A DNA stretch of 64,000 nt, taken from assembly GCF_000380085.1 (NCBI RefSeq), contig NZ_KB904560.1, positions 1 to 64,000 of the forward strand, in the 5' to 3' direction. The translations under genes were made by a program, and so were the position numbers. This document shows, piece by piece, positions 1-7,801 of this stretch (positions are counted from its first letter, which is position 1; the number at the start of each line of letters is the position of its first letter). The notes below the pieces were generated by a model. The model had not been told where the DNA came from, made no database searches, and worked only from the letters and a program-made list of their open reading frames with translations. This DNA comes from Streptococcus merionis DSM 19192. GTDB lineage: Bacteria > Bacillota > Bacilli > Lactobacillales > Streptococcaceae.

Positions 1-169
1 GCTTGCATAGAGGAGGTATATAATCTAGTGTAGCTCTGATAAGGATATGGGTATCATATTTCATGATTTCGTTTAGTTTGATATTTTTATCTTTCATTCC
101 GATGAGTTGTGTGGTATGATTGATGTGTTCCATAAGATGCTTTCTAATGAGTTGGTTAGCGCTTTTCAT
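1..169 (-). CDS. ISL3-family transposase, N-terminal 56 residues (partial at window edge)
   Basis: The protein starts MKSANQLIRKHLMEHINHTT and runs on through a QLIGMKDKNIKLNE segment to a final PPLCK. This matches the start of ISL3-family (IS1167/IS1193) transposases, where the terminal Cys opens the N-terminal zinc-binding motif. The remaining helix-turn-helix and DDE domains would lie beyond base 1. An earlier start is not favoured because the next ATG (MEHIN) is 12 codons in and the family usually begins near the upstream one. Whether the full gene is intact cannot be seen. Confidence 0.7.
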   Translation of the reverse strand, partial: MKSANQLIRKHLMEHINHTTQLIGMKDKNIKLNEIMKYDTHILIRATLDYIPPLCK

Positions 170-253
170 TATAAGTCTTATGGGACTTTTTGTGTACTCA
201 AAAAGCCCTATACTATCCAAAGTGGAGTTACCCACTACAGATAGTATAGAGCC
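1..253 (-). mobile_element. End of an ISL3-family insertion sequence (IS1167/IS1193-like), cut by the window edge
   Basis: A minus-strand transposase start (to base 169) is followed outward by about 85 bp ending in an inverted-repeat-like terminus whose outer bases, read on the minus strand from 253, are GGCTCTATACTATC. This terminus folds back on itself: bases 206-218 pair with 241-253, and AGTGG pairs with CCACT inside. Only one end of the element is in the window, so neither its completeness nor a target-site duplication can be judged. The family call rests on the transposase N-terminus. Confidence 0.7.
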
Positions 254-289
254 GTTTTTTATTAAGCATTGACAAAAGTAAGGATATTA

Positions 290-318
290 TTGAAATCGCT
301 TTCTTTTTATGATATAAT
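290..318 (+). promoter_or_regulatory. Promoter for the 516/950 gene pair
   Basis: TTGAAA at 290-295, a 17 bp spacer and TATAAT at 313-318, with an extended -10 TG (TGATATAAT). It points at the two-gene cassette and would give a leader of about 190 nt. The 10-mer AATCGCTTTC occurs here (294-303, inside the spacer) and again at 482-491 just before the first gene, a possible but untested regulatory direct repeat. Confidence 0.6.
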
Positions 319-432
319 TTGGTTATCAAATAAAATTATATGCGATTATCTTTGGTTGTTGAGGAATCTTTTGTAGTAAGTTATAGTAGTTTAGAGCTAA
401 AATTTTGTTATTAAAAGAAGGAGGAAATAAAC

Positions 433-447
433 ATGGACACATCATAA
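433..447 (+). CDS. Possible four-codon leader ORF (MDTS)
   Basis: A near-perfect Shine-Dalgarno (AAGGAGGAAA) stands 5-8 nt before an ATG that is followed by only three sense codons and TAA. It lies in the leader of the 516 gene, about 70 nt before its start. It could be a regulatory micro-ORF or the surviving start of a gene destroyed by deletion. No stem-loop clearly couples it to the downstream gene. Confidence 0.25.
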   Translation: MDTS

Positions 448-515
448 TTTTTGAACATGAAGCTTATGTCAATAGTATAAGAATCGCTTTCATATTGTAA
501 GAAGGGAAAACTAAC

Positions 516-953
516 ATGAAAAGAAGATTTTTAACTTTTGTATGGGTTATGGTATTGTCTATTTTTACTGGGACATCCTTAGTGCATGCATCTAGCGATG
601 CTGGGTTAGTGACTGGTATAAATTCTGCTTTGGATGAAGTTTCAACTGAAGAACAGTCGTTGAATAATGCTTTTGACGTCAATTCACAAATTCGTCCAGT
701 AATGGATGAAGATGGCCCAAGAAATATTAGAAAAACAAATTATAAGCTTAACTCAGGCTGGTATTATGGGCATACAGTAGTTCTAGGTCCTCAGTCTGGT
801 ATCATTTCTATTTACAAGACTTATGACATTTATTATCGTAATGTAGAATATGATTTAGAATATGATGTACACAATAAATACACCGGTAGATTTCTAAGAC
901 ATGTGAAGACACATATTCGTACAACTGAAGAACAGTGGAGATTGAAAAAATGA
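516..953 (+). CDS. Secreted protein of unknown function, 145 aa
   Basis: I do not recognise the family. Residues 1-25 form a clear Sec signal peptide (MKRRF, then a hydrophobic stretch, with probable cleavage after VHA-S). The mature part is about 120 residues, rich in Tyr in its second half (GWYYGH, YYRNVEYDLEYD) and ends in basic residues; it has no cysteines and no membrane segment. The start follows a GAAGGGAAAA ribosome site. Its stop overlaps the start of the next gene (ATGA), so the pair is translationally coupled. A small secreted protein coupled to a small membrane protein resembles bacteriocin/immunity pairs, including lactococcin 972-type loci, but no diagnostic motif is present. 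Confidence 0.7.
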   Translation: MKRRFLTFVWVMVLSIFTGTSLVHASSDAGLVTGINSALDEVSTEEQSLNNAFDVNSQIRPVMDEDGPRNIRKTNYKLNSGWYYGHTVVLGPQSGIISIYKTYDIYYRNVEYDLEYDVHNKYTGRFLRHVKTHIRTTEEQWRLKK

Positions 954-1216
954 CAGTAAAACATTATACTAAGAATCCATTAGTTTTGGTTGTTGCCCTG
1001 TTTATTTATCTCAGTCTACCTCGGATTAGTATTGGCATGTTCAATACTGGGTGTGTTTCGTCGTTCTTGGGGACGATTGTTGGATTTTTATTAGTGCTAC
1101 AGTTTGTTTTTAAAAAATTTCGCAATATACGGATTGATAGCATCATTTTCTCTCTTTATTTGGTTTATATTATTGTTCAGCTAAGCCTACTTACGATTCT
1201 GTCTTTAGTAAGATAA
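950..1216 (+). CDS. Small membrane protein of unknown function, coupled to the secreted protein upstream
   Basis: About 88 residues, starting MTVKHY at the ATG that overlaps the preceding stop (ATGA). An in-frame upstream ATG at 935 is less likely because the overlap gives direct coupling. Three hydrophobic stretches (roughly residues 11-25, 35-50 and 62-85) indicate an integral membrane protein; FKKFRNIR is a basic loop. The family is not recognised. As the partner of a secreted protein it might be an immunity, export or anchoring component, which is inference from arrangement only. Confidence 0.6.
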   Translation: MTVKHYTKNPLVLVVALFIYLSLPRISIGMFNTGCVSSFLGTIVGFLLVLQFVFKKFRNIRIDSIIFSLYLVYIIVQLSLLTILSLVR

Positions 1217-1248
1217 AGGGGTTCAATACAAAACAATTTTCATTTTAA

Positions 1249-1521
1249 AACGATGCTTTTGTTACAGCTCACCGTGCGTACGCATCTAATGTTGGTATCT
1301 CAGCAAACGTTGACAAGGCAGTCATTGGTTTCTTTCTTGAAAATGAAATTGCCTACATCCAAGAAGAAGCCGTTGAAGCATCAGAACGTTTATTCGCAGC
1401 GATCTTTATACGTAATTTACATGTTTTGGGGGTGTGGGGAAAGCCATCATGGTGGTCTGTCCCAGCCTCTTTTTGTCTCATTATATTAAAAGAGGTTATA
1501 GGACATTCACGAGGGCTGTGA
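1249..1521 (+). pseudogene. Fragment of an unidentified gene with no start
   Basis: One open frame, bounded by TAA at 1246-1248 and TGA at 1519-1521, reads [20 protein letters not shown] and on to [20 protein letters not shown]. This composition is typical of a real folded protein, unlike the other frames. It has no start codon or ribosome site, and after about 52 residues turns into unlikely sequence ([13 protein letters not shown]). The parent protein was not recognised. The rest of 1217-1677 holds no gene I can support; a 15-codon ORF at 1550 (MKILFEKIVRAMILS) looks like a truncated start. Confidence 0.3.
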
Positions 1522-1677
1522 GATGGAGCTTGCTAAGAGAGGTTGTCATATGAAAATATTATTCGAAAAAATTGTGAGGGCGATGATTCTGTCATAAGGA
1601 TATTAGTTCTTAAAGAGAAGAGAGAATGGGGTGTATAAGAACGTTGGTCGCTTGCAGCATATCAAGTCAATATCTTT

Positions 1678-4398
1678 CTACGATTTTTTATTAGGTGAGA
1701 GTTTTGATTTAAGATTTTTGAGAAGGTGATTTTGCTTAGACAACCATTTTGAATCAACAATCATATATAGAAAAGATAAAGTAGAAAACACAGCACCCAT
1801 TCGAAAACCCTCTGGTATGAAGCGTAATTCCAATTTATGGTTTCCAGGTGAAAGCTTAAAGGCTATCATTGCGTCCCATACTTTTTCAGTCTTGACATGT
1901 TTTCCATCAACAGTTACCTGCCAACCCTTATTATATGGAATAGAAGTGTAGAGGTATTCTTTTCCTTTTGGTTGGACAACAGAACCTGAAAGTTGTGTGG
2001 CACTAACAGATGTTGGTCGCCATTTTGCTATAGTTGCTTCCGACAAAAATTTTTCAAAAAGCTGGTTATCAAAACGATAAATCATTAGCCCTGATAGATC
2101 AAGTTGTTGATCTTCTGTGATATGGATGGTAAAAACCTGTTGTTGCCCTTCTAATTGATTGGCTAAGTTCCAAATTTGCGGATGACGATATCGGTAAAAA
2201 TAATGGTAAGGTTCATCATTAAGCTTAAAAGATAGCATGCGGGGATTATAACTAGTTATTTTAGGAGCATAAAAGTAGAAGCTATTATTGTCAGTTGGCG
2301 TGAACTTGATAGTAATTTTGCCTTCTTGCTCAGTATTGTTTCTCTGAAAAATAGAGCTGTCTGGCGTTACAGGTTTCATATTCTCCATTTCGACAGAAAA
2401 ACCGTAGGAAGGCTCTAAAATATTTTGGTCAGTTTCAAAAAGCGTTTGAAATATCCTATTTTGGTTGGTAATAGGATCATTAGAGGCTAGCTCTAAATCT
2501 TTCCCGGAGGAAGAACCGGAAAATCCCAATCCCAGTGTATGAGGATTTTCATAAATATCAATCTTATCTGTATCTTTTATTAAATCAAAGGACTTGAGCA
2601 TTTGCTTTCGGCTACTGTAACTCCAAGTCTCTGTTGACGTGTAATACCGCAAGTTAACCAAGGCATCACTAAGTGGAGTTCCCCCTGAATAAACCGACAT
2701 AGCTGTTGATGACGCCAGCCCTAGGCGACCCAAAAATTCAAGATTACGATATTCAACACTTGAAGTGAAGTGATTAATGCCATAAAAGTTGTAGGTAAGA
2801 GGGTCGTTCCATGTTTTTCCAGTGCTTTTTTCAAGTCGATCAAGACTGGTCTGAAAGCCTGGAAGCTCTTTATAAAGCATTTCAAAGTCCTTTTCATCAC
2901 TGAAAGAAAGGGCAGAGTCATGCCATAGGTTGCGATCAATAACTGTTTTAGCATGGTAGCCCAAATCTAATAGACAAACCAGAAGTAGAAAAAGTAGTTT
3001 TTTCGAACGTGGAATGTTAAGGAGAATGATGGCGTTGAAAGCTACCAGCAAAAAAAGCATGATAAACAGCTGATTTTGAGTTACCAAGGGATAATTTCTT
3101 GTTTTCTGCACATTTAAGCCGATCCAACCAATGACAAGAATACCGAGATGTATAAAAAGAAGGTGAATAGGAATAATTTTCTCTAAACTTTTTAGGTAGT
3201 GAAATGTAATGATCAGTAAAAAGAAGCTGATAATCCAAGCGTTTCGATGATAGAAGCCAACAGGCATTTGCCCCATATGCATTAGCCTAATTAATCCAGT
3301 ATTTGAAAAGAGTAATAAGAAGGTTGCTAGAACTAGGCTTGCTGCAATTTTATGACGCTTCGAAAAAGAAGAGCTGACTAAAAAACCAATGAGACCAATA
3401 GCTGATATTAGGCCGACATAGAAGTTGGGGCCTGATAAGTGATTTCCCCATTCTTCTCCATTACTGGAACCTGGAATAAATTTATAGATAATTTCTAGAG
3501 GTGAGTGCACAAAGTTAAATGTCCATGGGACATCGCCTCCACCAGAAGCAGCTTTTGTTCCCAGGAGGGAGAAGAAGACTGGTAGCAGCCAGATAGCACT
3601 GAGGCAAAGGCCAATAATGGAATAACCTGCTGCATTCAGTAATCGTCTGAAAGCTAACTTGAAGGAAAATCCCTCTCTAATCACAAAATAAATAGCATAA
3701 ATAATAACGAAAAAACAAGCCATATAAGCTGTGTAAAACTGCCAGATAATCATTATGGCCAAAATAAAAGAATAAGATTTTGACTTTTGACCGGATAAGA
3801 TTTTTTCTAAGCCGATCATAAGTAGAGGAAGCAGGACAATATTATCTAAAAAGTTTGGATTGATCTGATTGGTGATAAGGAAACCATTTAAACCATAGAT
3901 GCTTGCAATAAGAATGCCTAAAAGTTTGTTTGAATCAATTTGGTATCGCTTAGATAAAAAAAGGTAAAAGGTTAGTGATGCTAGGCTGTGTCTTAACAAA
4001 GTGACCATAAAGACAGCTGCATTCAAGAATTGAGCTGGAACAAGCCCAAGAATCAGGCTGAAAGGTGTGAGGCTATTAAAGCCCCAAACAGGCGCCATCA
4101 CGCCTCCTAAGCCTTTGCTCCAAGACCAGAATAAACCACCCCAATCTCCGCTTGTTGCTAAATTTCCTAAGGCTCGATATAAAGGGATGTACTGAACGAG
4201 GTAGTCTCCGCTTGTTAGGGTTCTATCACCGAATGGATAGAGTCCAAGAATTAAAAAAACGAAAACGAGGACAAGGGCTGGGAACAGAAAAGCAAGCCAA
4301 AATGGAAGCCAAGAGCTTGTATTGATCTTATCGATAATAGTGTTTGAAAATTGATCTAGTTTTCGTCTTAATAATTGTAAGAAATTTTTGACTATCAT
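1678..4398 (-). CDS. YfhO family membrane protein (probable cell-envelope glycosylation factor)
   Basis: 906 residues. About the first 480 hold a dozen or more membrane segments; the N-terminal LYPFGDRTLTSGDYLVQYIP and GLFWSWSKGLGG motifs are characteristic of YfhO proteins. The C-terminal half is a large extracytoplasmic domain (about residues 490-870) rich in aromatic beta-strands, followed by one last membrane segment and a basic tail. In Bacillus and Listeria, relatives act in sugar decoration of teichoic acids, so a polyprenyl-linked sugar transferase or accessory role is likely here. It stands alone on the minus strand, divergent from rplU. No strong ribosome site precedes the ATG, so the start is somewhat uncertain. 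Confidence 0.85.
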   Translation of the reverse strand: MIVKNFLQLLRRKLDQFSNTIIDKINTSSWLPFWLAFLFPALVLVFVFLILGLYPFGDRTLTSGDYLVQYIPLYRALGNLATSGDWGGLFWSWSKGLGGVMAPVWGFNSLTPFSLILGLVPAQFLNAAVFMVTLLRHSLASLTFYLFLSKRYQIDSNKLLGILIASIYGLNGFLITNQINPNFLDNIVLLPLLMIGLEKILSGQKSKSYSFILAIMIIWQFYTAYMACFFVIIYAIYFVIREGFSFKLAFRRLLNAAGYSIIGLCLSAIWLLPVFFSLLGTKAASGGGDVPWTFNFVHSPLEIIYKFIPGSSNGEEWGNHLSGPNFYVGLISAIGLIGFLVSSSFSKRHKIAASLVLATFLLLFSNTGLIRLMHMGQMPVGFYHRNAWIISFFLLIITFHYLKSLEKIIPIHLLFIHLGILVIGWIGLNVQKTRNYPLVTQNQLFIMLFLLVAFNAIILLNIPRSKKLLFLLLVCLLDLGYHAKTVIDRNLWHDSALSFSDEKDFEMLYKELPGFQTSLDRLEKSTGKTWNDPLTYNFYGINHFTSSVEYRNLEFLGRLGLASSTAMSVYSGGTPLSDALVNLRYYTSTETWSYSSRKQMLKSFDLIKDTDKIDIYENPHTLGLGFSGSSSGKDLELASNDPITNQNRIFQTLFETDQNILEPSYGFSVEMENMKPVTPDSSIFQRNNTEQEGKITIKFTPTDNNSFYFYAPKITSYNPRMLSFKLNDEPYHYFYRYRHPQIWNLANQLEGQQQVFTIHITEDQQLDLSGLMIYRFDNQLFEKFLSEATIAKWRPTSVSATQLSGSVVQPKGKEYLYTSIPYNKGWQVTVDGKHVKTEKVWDAMIAFKLSPGNHKLELRFIPEGFRMGAVFSTLSFLYMIVDSKWLSKQNHLLKNLKSKLSPNKKS

Positions 4399-4732
4399 TG
4401 GTATCTTTTATCACTTTCATTTAATGCACTTATATTTTAACATAAAAACATCTTAAACAGATATAAATACCCTAACATATCATCAGTTTTGATAGACTTT
4501 TAGCGTGTTTGAATTTATAAGAAATTTATGTTTAATAACTAAATTATGTTAAATATAGATTTCCTACTGTGATTTGTACTGTCGCCATAAATAGTGCCAT
4601 TATCTGTCTATTGCTTAAATTAGATACAATTGCTGGGAAGGAAGCATATCAAATGTATTAAAAAACGGATAGAAACAGAAAAGAAGTAGAAAGTGTTTTT
4701 TAACAATCGGCATATTTTTTAGATGTTTCTAC
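4399..4732. other. Intergenic, no gene seen
   Basis: An AT-rich spacer between the divergent YfhO and rplU units. TAAAAT-like boxes on the minus strand near 4435-4441 could serve YfhO. I see no repeat, ORF or RNA in it. Confidence 0.5.
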
Positions 4733-4761
4733 TTGCAAATATCAACTTAATGTAGTACAAT
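4733..4761 (+). promoter_or_regulatory. Promoter of the rplU-prp-rpmA operon
   Basis: TTGCAA at 4733-4738, a 17 bp spacer and TACAAT at 4756-4761. Transcription should begin near 4768, giving a structured leader of about 120 nt. Confidence 0.75.
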
Positions 4762-4767
4762 CAAAGG

Positions 4768-4880
4768 GTTGACTTAATGCACTTCTGTGCAACCGCACGA
4801 CTACCGTCTCAAGTAGGGCAACCTCACGGTACTAGGCGAGTCTTCACAAGGAGAATTTTCTCCAAAAAATATTATAGGAG
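4768..4880 (+). promoter_or_regulatory. L21 (rplU) mRNA leader
   Basis: The region before rplU has the block arrangement of the Firmicute L21 leader: GCACTTCTGTGCAACCGCAC, then CGTCTCAAGTAGGGCAACC, then a GGTACTAGGCGAG segment and an AAGGAGAATTTTCTCC hairpin next to the ribosome site. The leader is thought to allow autogenous control by a ribosomal protein of the operon. The identification is by pattern; a covariance-model match would settle it. Confidence 0.7.
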
Positions 4881-4887
4881 GTGCATC

Positions 4888-5202
4888 ATGAGCACATACG
4901 CAATTATCAAAACTGGCGGAAAACAAGTTAAAGTTGAAGCTGGTCAAGCAATCTACGTTGAAAAATTGGACGTTGAAGCAGGTCAAGAAGTTACTTTTAA
5001 CGAAGTTGTTCTCGTTGGTGGTGACAAAACAGTTGTTGGTACGCCACTTGTTGAAGGTGCAACAGTTGTAGGTACGGTTGAAAAACAAGGCAAGCAAAAG
5101 AAAGTTGTTACTTTTAAATACAAGCCTAAAAAAGGTAGCCATCGCAAACAAGGTCACCGTCAACCTTACACTAAAGTTGTTATCAGTGCTATCAATGCTT
5201 AA
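4888..5202 (+). CDS. rplU: 50S ribosomal protein bL21
   Basis: 104 residues, the usual length. It begins [20 protein letters not shown] and ends with the conserved [19 protein letters not shown] block that contacts 23S rRNA. The ATG at 4888 follows a strong TAGGAGGTG ribosome site; the open frame extends upstream into the leader RNA, but that stretch is non-coding. First gene of rplU-prp-rpmA, the standard Firmicute order. Confidence 0.97.
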   Translation: MSTYAIIKTGGKQVKVEAGQAIYVEKLDVEAGQEVTFNEVVLVGGDKTVVGTPLVEGATVVGTVEKQGKQKKVVTFKYKPKKGSHRKQGHRQPYTKVVISAINA

Positions 5203-5217
5203 TTTTAGGTTGAATGC

Positions 5218-5583
5218 ATGATTCAAGCCCAATTCACTCGTCAGCATGACGGTCGACTGCAACACGTTCAAATCAGTGGTCATGCAGGAAGTGGACCCTA
5301 TGGTTATGATATCGTGTGTGCAGCTGTTTCTGCCTTGGCAATCAATTTCATCAATTCTTTGACAGAAATTGTAAGAGTTCAGGCGGAAGTCGAAATTAAC
5401 GAGATAGATGGAGGATTCATTAGCATGACTCTTCCAAATCAACTAGAACCCCTAACTAGTCAGAATGCCCAACTCTTATTTGAAGCTTTCTTACTAGGTA
5501 TGAATAATCTGAGTGACAATGCTTCTGATTTTGTCAAAACTCAGGTGATTGAAAAACTCAACGGAGGAAAAACTAATGCTTAA
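5218..5583 (+). CDS. prp: Ribosomal-processing cysteine protease Prp
   Basis: 121 residues of the Prp (YsxB) family. The catalytic pair is visible as His22 in SGHAGSG and Cys34 in [11 protein letters not shown], the same positions as the Staphylococcus enzyme. Prp removes the N-terminal extension of ribosomal protein L27 in Firmicutes; its substrate is encoded by the next gene, which overlaps it by 8 bp, and L21 is encoded just before. All the residues expected for activity are present. Confidence 0.93.
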   Translation: MIQAQFTRQHDGRLQHVQISGHAGSGPYGYDIVCAAVSALAINFINSLTEIVRVQAEVEINEIDGGFISMTLPNQLEPLTSQNAQLLFEAFLLGMNNLSDNASDFVKTQVIEKLNGGKTNA

Positions 5584-5869
5584 ATTAAATCTTTCTAACT
5601 TGCAAATGTTCGCCCACAAAAAAGGTGGCGGTTCAACATCAAACGGACGTGATTCACAAGCTAAACGCCTTGGTGCTAAAGCTGCTGATGGTCAAACTGT
5701 CTCAGGTGGCTCAATCCTTTACCGTCAACGTGGTACTAAAATCCACCCAGGTGTAAACGTTGGTCGTGGTGGTGATGATACACTCTTCGCTAAAGTTGAA
5801 GGTGTTGTGCGCTTTGAGCGTAAAGGTCGCGATAAGAAGCAAGTTTCTGTCTACCCAATCGCAAAATAA
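5576..5869 (+). CDS. rpmA: 50S ribosomal protein bL27 with a cleavable N-terminal extension
   Basis: 97 residues. The N-terminus [12 protein letters not shown] precedes [14 protein letters not shown], the mature L27 start. The [11 protein letters not shown] junction is the known Prp cleavage site, so the extension should be removed to expose the residues near the peptidyl-transferase centre. The ATG at 5576 lies within the last codons of prp, behind the GGAGGAAAA ribosome site; an in-frame upstream ATG at 5549 would not give the standard extension. Confidence 0.96.
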   Translation: MLKLNLSNLQMFAHKKGGGSTSNGRDSQAKRLGAKAADGQTVSGGSILYRQRGTKIHPGVNVGRGGDDTLFAKVEGVVRFERKGRDKKQVSVYPIAK

Positions 5870-5890
5870 GACTGTAAAACCCTATGAATT

Positions 5891-5921
5891 AAGGCTTTCT
5901 GAGATATCAGAAGGCCTTTTT
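5891..5921 (+). terminator. Rho-independent terminator of rplU-prp-rpmA
   Basis: AAGGCTTTCTGA and ATCAGAAGGCCTT form a stem with one asymmetric base, followed by a T run, 22 bp after the rpmA stop. Confidence 0.8.
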
Positions 5922-6114
5922 GGAGTTGTGGTCTGGTACAAAGCGGCTACCCTAAGACATGTCAGATTCCTTTCTACACTTGGTAAGAAGAGCTATAGCG
6001 TTTCAGTGTATAATCAGAAAACAATAGTCTATGAGTGTCTCTATTGGAAATAAGAAGGGAAAGCGGAAGCAGAAAATGATAATTTCCTTTTGAAATGAGT
6101 CTCTTCGTTTTTTT

Positions 6115-6143
6115 GTGCAATTTTAAAAGCTTTCTGATACAAT
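6115..6143 (+). promoter_or_regulatory. thyA promoter, probably giving a leaderless mRNA
   Basis: GTGCAA at 6115-6120, a 17 bp spacer and an extended -10 TGATACAAT (TACAAT at 6138-6143). The thyA ATG starts only 7 nt after the last T of the -10 box, where RNA synthesis is expected to begin, and no Shine-Dalgarno lies between. Confidence 0.6.
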
Positions 6144-6149
6144 AATCCT

Positions 6150-6989
6150 ATGACAAAAGCAGATCTTATTTTTAAAGAAAACATTGCAACTATTTTAAAG
6201 GAAGGTGTCTTCAGTGAACAAGCCCGTCCTAAGTATAAGAACGGGAAAACAGCTAATTCCAAGTATATTACAGGCGCTTTTGCAAGCTATGACCTGACCA
6301 AGGGTGAATTTCCGATTACAACCTTGCGACCTATTGCCATCAAGTCTGCAATCAAGGAAATTTTCTGGATTTATCAAGATCAGTCCAATGATTTGTCCGT
6401 TCTCAATGATAAGTACGGCGTCAAATACTGGAACGATTGGGAAGTTGGAGAGTCTGGTCACATTGGTGAGCGTTACGGAGCTATTGTAAAAAAACATGAT
6501 ATTATCGATAAATTGCTCAAGCAACTAGAGGAAAATCCTTGGAACCGTCGTAATGTCATCTCCCTGTGGGATTATGAAGCTTTTGAGCGCTCAGAAGGGC
6601 TCTTACCTTGTGCTTTTCAGACGATGTTTGATGTGAGACGTGTGAACGGGGATATTTATCTGGATGCGACTCTGACCCAGCGTTCTAATGACATGCTGGT
6701 GGCGCATCATATCAATGCTATGCAGTATGTCGCTTTGCAGATGATGATTGCTAAGCACTTTGGTTGGAAGGTTGGCAAATTTTTCTACTTTGTCAATAAC
6801 CTTCACATTTATGATAATCAGTTCGAGCAAGCTGAGGAACTTTTGCGCCGTGAACCATCAGACGGACAACCGCGCTTAATCCTCAATGTCCCCGATAAGA
6901 CCAATTTCTTTGACATTAAGCCTGAGGATTTTGAATTAGTTGACTACCATCCTGTCAAACCGCAGTTGAAATTTGACCTTGCCATCTAG
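6150..6989 (+). CDS. thyA: Thymidylate synthase
   Basis: 279 residues, the full streptococcal ThyA length. It converts dUMP to dTMP using methylene-tetrahydrofolate and releases dihydrofolate. Visible motifs are the catalytic cysteine in [13 protein letters not shown], the phosphate-binding RRNVISLWD and TQRSNDM, and folate/dUMP contacts in [11 protein letters not shown]. The next gene is folA, which recycles the dihydrofolate. There is no ribosome site and the -10 box abuts the start codon, so translation probably begins on a leaderless transcript. Confidence 0.97.
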   Translation: MTKADLIFKENIATILKEGVFSEQARPKYKNGKTANSKYITGAFASYDLTKGEFPITTLRPIAIKSAIKEIFWIYQDQSNDLSVLNDKYGVKYWNDWEVGESGHIGERYGAIVKKHDIIDKLLKQLEENPWNRRNVISLWDYEAFERSEGLLPCAFQTMFDVRRVNGDIYLDATLTQRSNDMLVAHHINAMQYVALQMMIAKHFGWKVGKFFYFVNNLHIYDNQFEQAEELLRREPSDGQPRLILNVPDKTNFFDIKPEDFELVDYHPVKPQLKFDLAI

Positions 6990-7081
6990 ACTGAGAGACA
7001 GCATAAGGTTAGTTCCTAAGTGCTTTTTGGTCGCTATTTTGATATAATGAATAAAAGTATCATGAAGTAGGGAGGAAGCAG

Positions 7082-7591
7082 ATGACTAAAAAAATAGTAG
7101 CTATCTGGGCTGAGGATCAAAATCATCTGATTGGTAAAGATAATGGGTTGCCTTGGCGTCTTCCCGCGGATTTGAAGCATTTTAAAGAAACAACCATGGG
7201 GCACAACATTCTTATGGGGCGTAAGACCTTTGATGGAATGGGTAGGCGTGTCTTGCCAGATAGGACTAGCTTAATTCTGACAACAGATGTCGGCTATCGT
7301 GTAGATAACCCAAATGTGCTTGTGTTACATAGTGTTGATGCGGTTTTAGACTGGTATAATCAGCAGGAGAAAAACCTTTACATTACTGGTGGAGCTGAGA
7401 TTTATGCTCTCTTTTCACCCTATCTAGACCAAGTTATCAAGACAGAAATTCATGGCCAGTTTGATGGAGATACCTATTTTCCAGAGAATTTTGATTGGTC
7501 AGGTTTTGAGGAAGTTAGCGTCAGCCATTTTCCAAAAGACGAAAAAAACGCCTATGACTTTACAGTTAAGGTCTTGGCAAGAAGAGGGTAG
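7082..7591 (+). CDS. folA: Dihydrofolate reductase
   Basis: 169 residues, closely matching the streptococcal enzyme along its length: [18 protein letters not shown] start, substrate-site [16 protein letters not shown] with the catalytic acid Asp30, NADPH-binding [12 protein letters not shown] and ITGGAEIY. It reduces dihydrofolate to tetrahydrofolate and is the trimethoprim target. An extended -10 (TGATATAAT, about 7040-7048) and AGGGAGGAAGC ribosome site precede it. Residue 102 (in YITGG) aligns by eye with pneumococcal Ile100, a site of trimethoprim-resistance change, and is Thr here. Confidence 0.96.
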   Translation: MTKKIVAIWAEDQNHLIGKDNGLPWRLPADLKHFKETTMGHNILMGRKTFDGMGRRVLPDRTSLILTTDVGYRVDNPNVLVLHSVDAVLDWYNQQEKNLYITGGAEIYALFSPYLDQVIKTEIHGQFDGDTYFPENFDWSGFEEVSVSHFPKDEKNAYDFTVKVLARRG

Positions 7592-7593
7592 AC

Positions 7594-7764
7594 ATGCAAC
7601 GTAGTATTTTTGGGGTGTTCACCGCTTTTTTATGTGGCATCTGTGTCTTGTGTGCCATGCAAGCTTTTCGGAAAAAACGGACAGGCTTGGGGATTATCTT
7701 CTTGTTTAATGCCTTTACCAATCTTGTCAATAGTATTCACGCCTTTTACAACACGCTGTTCTAA
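7594..7764 (+). CDS. Small conserved-looking membrane protein, 56 aa
   Basis: A 56-codon frame starting MQRSIFGVFTAFL directly after folA (ATG 2 bp past its stop) and ending ahead of clpX. It has two hydrophobic segments (about residues 4-24 and 31-43) joined by the basic loop FRKKRTG, and ends SIHAFYNTLF. Streptococci commonly have a micro membrane protein between folA and clpX, which supports it as real. The ribosome site is weak (GAAGAGGG), so translation may depend on coupling to folA. No function is known to me. Confidence 0.6.
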   Translation: MQRSIFGVFTAFLCGICVLCAMQAFRKKRTGLGIIFLFNAFTNLVNSIHAFYNTLF

Positions 7765-7801
7765 GGACAGCCGAACAATTTGAGAGAAAGTATGGAAAAT
7801 C

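Noticed and set aside
516-953. Lactococcin 972 family assignment
   Set aside because: Arrangement is suggestive but the family's characteristic motifs could not be recognised.
1253-1489. 78-codon plus-strand frame starting [12 protein letters not shown]
   Set aside because: A different frame of the same DNA gives far more protein-like sequence, and there is no ribosome site.
4801-5442. 213-codon minus-strand frame opposite rplU and prp
   Set aside because: Composition (runs of Asn, Phe, Thr) is that of an antisense shadow; both plus-strand genes are certain.
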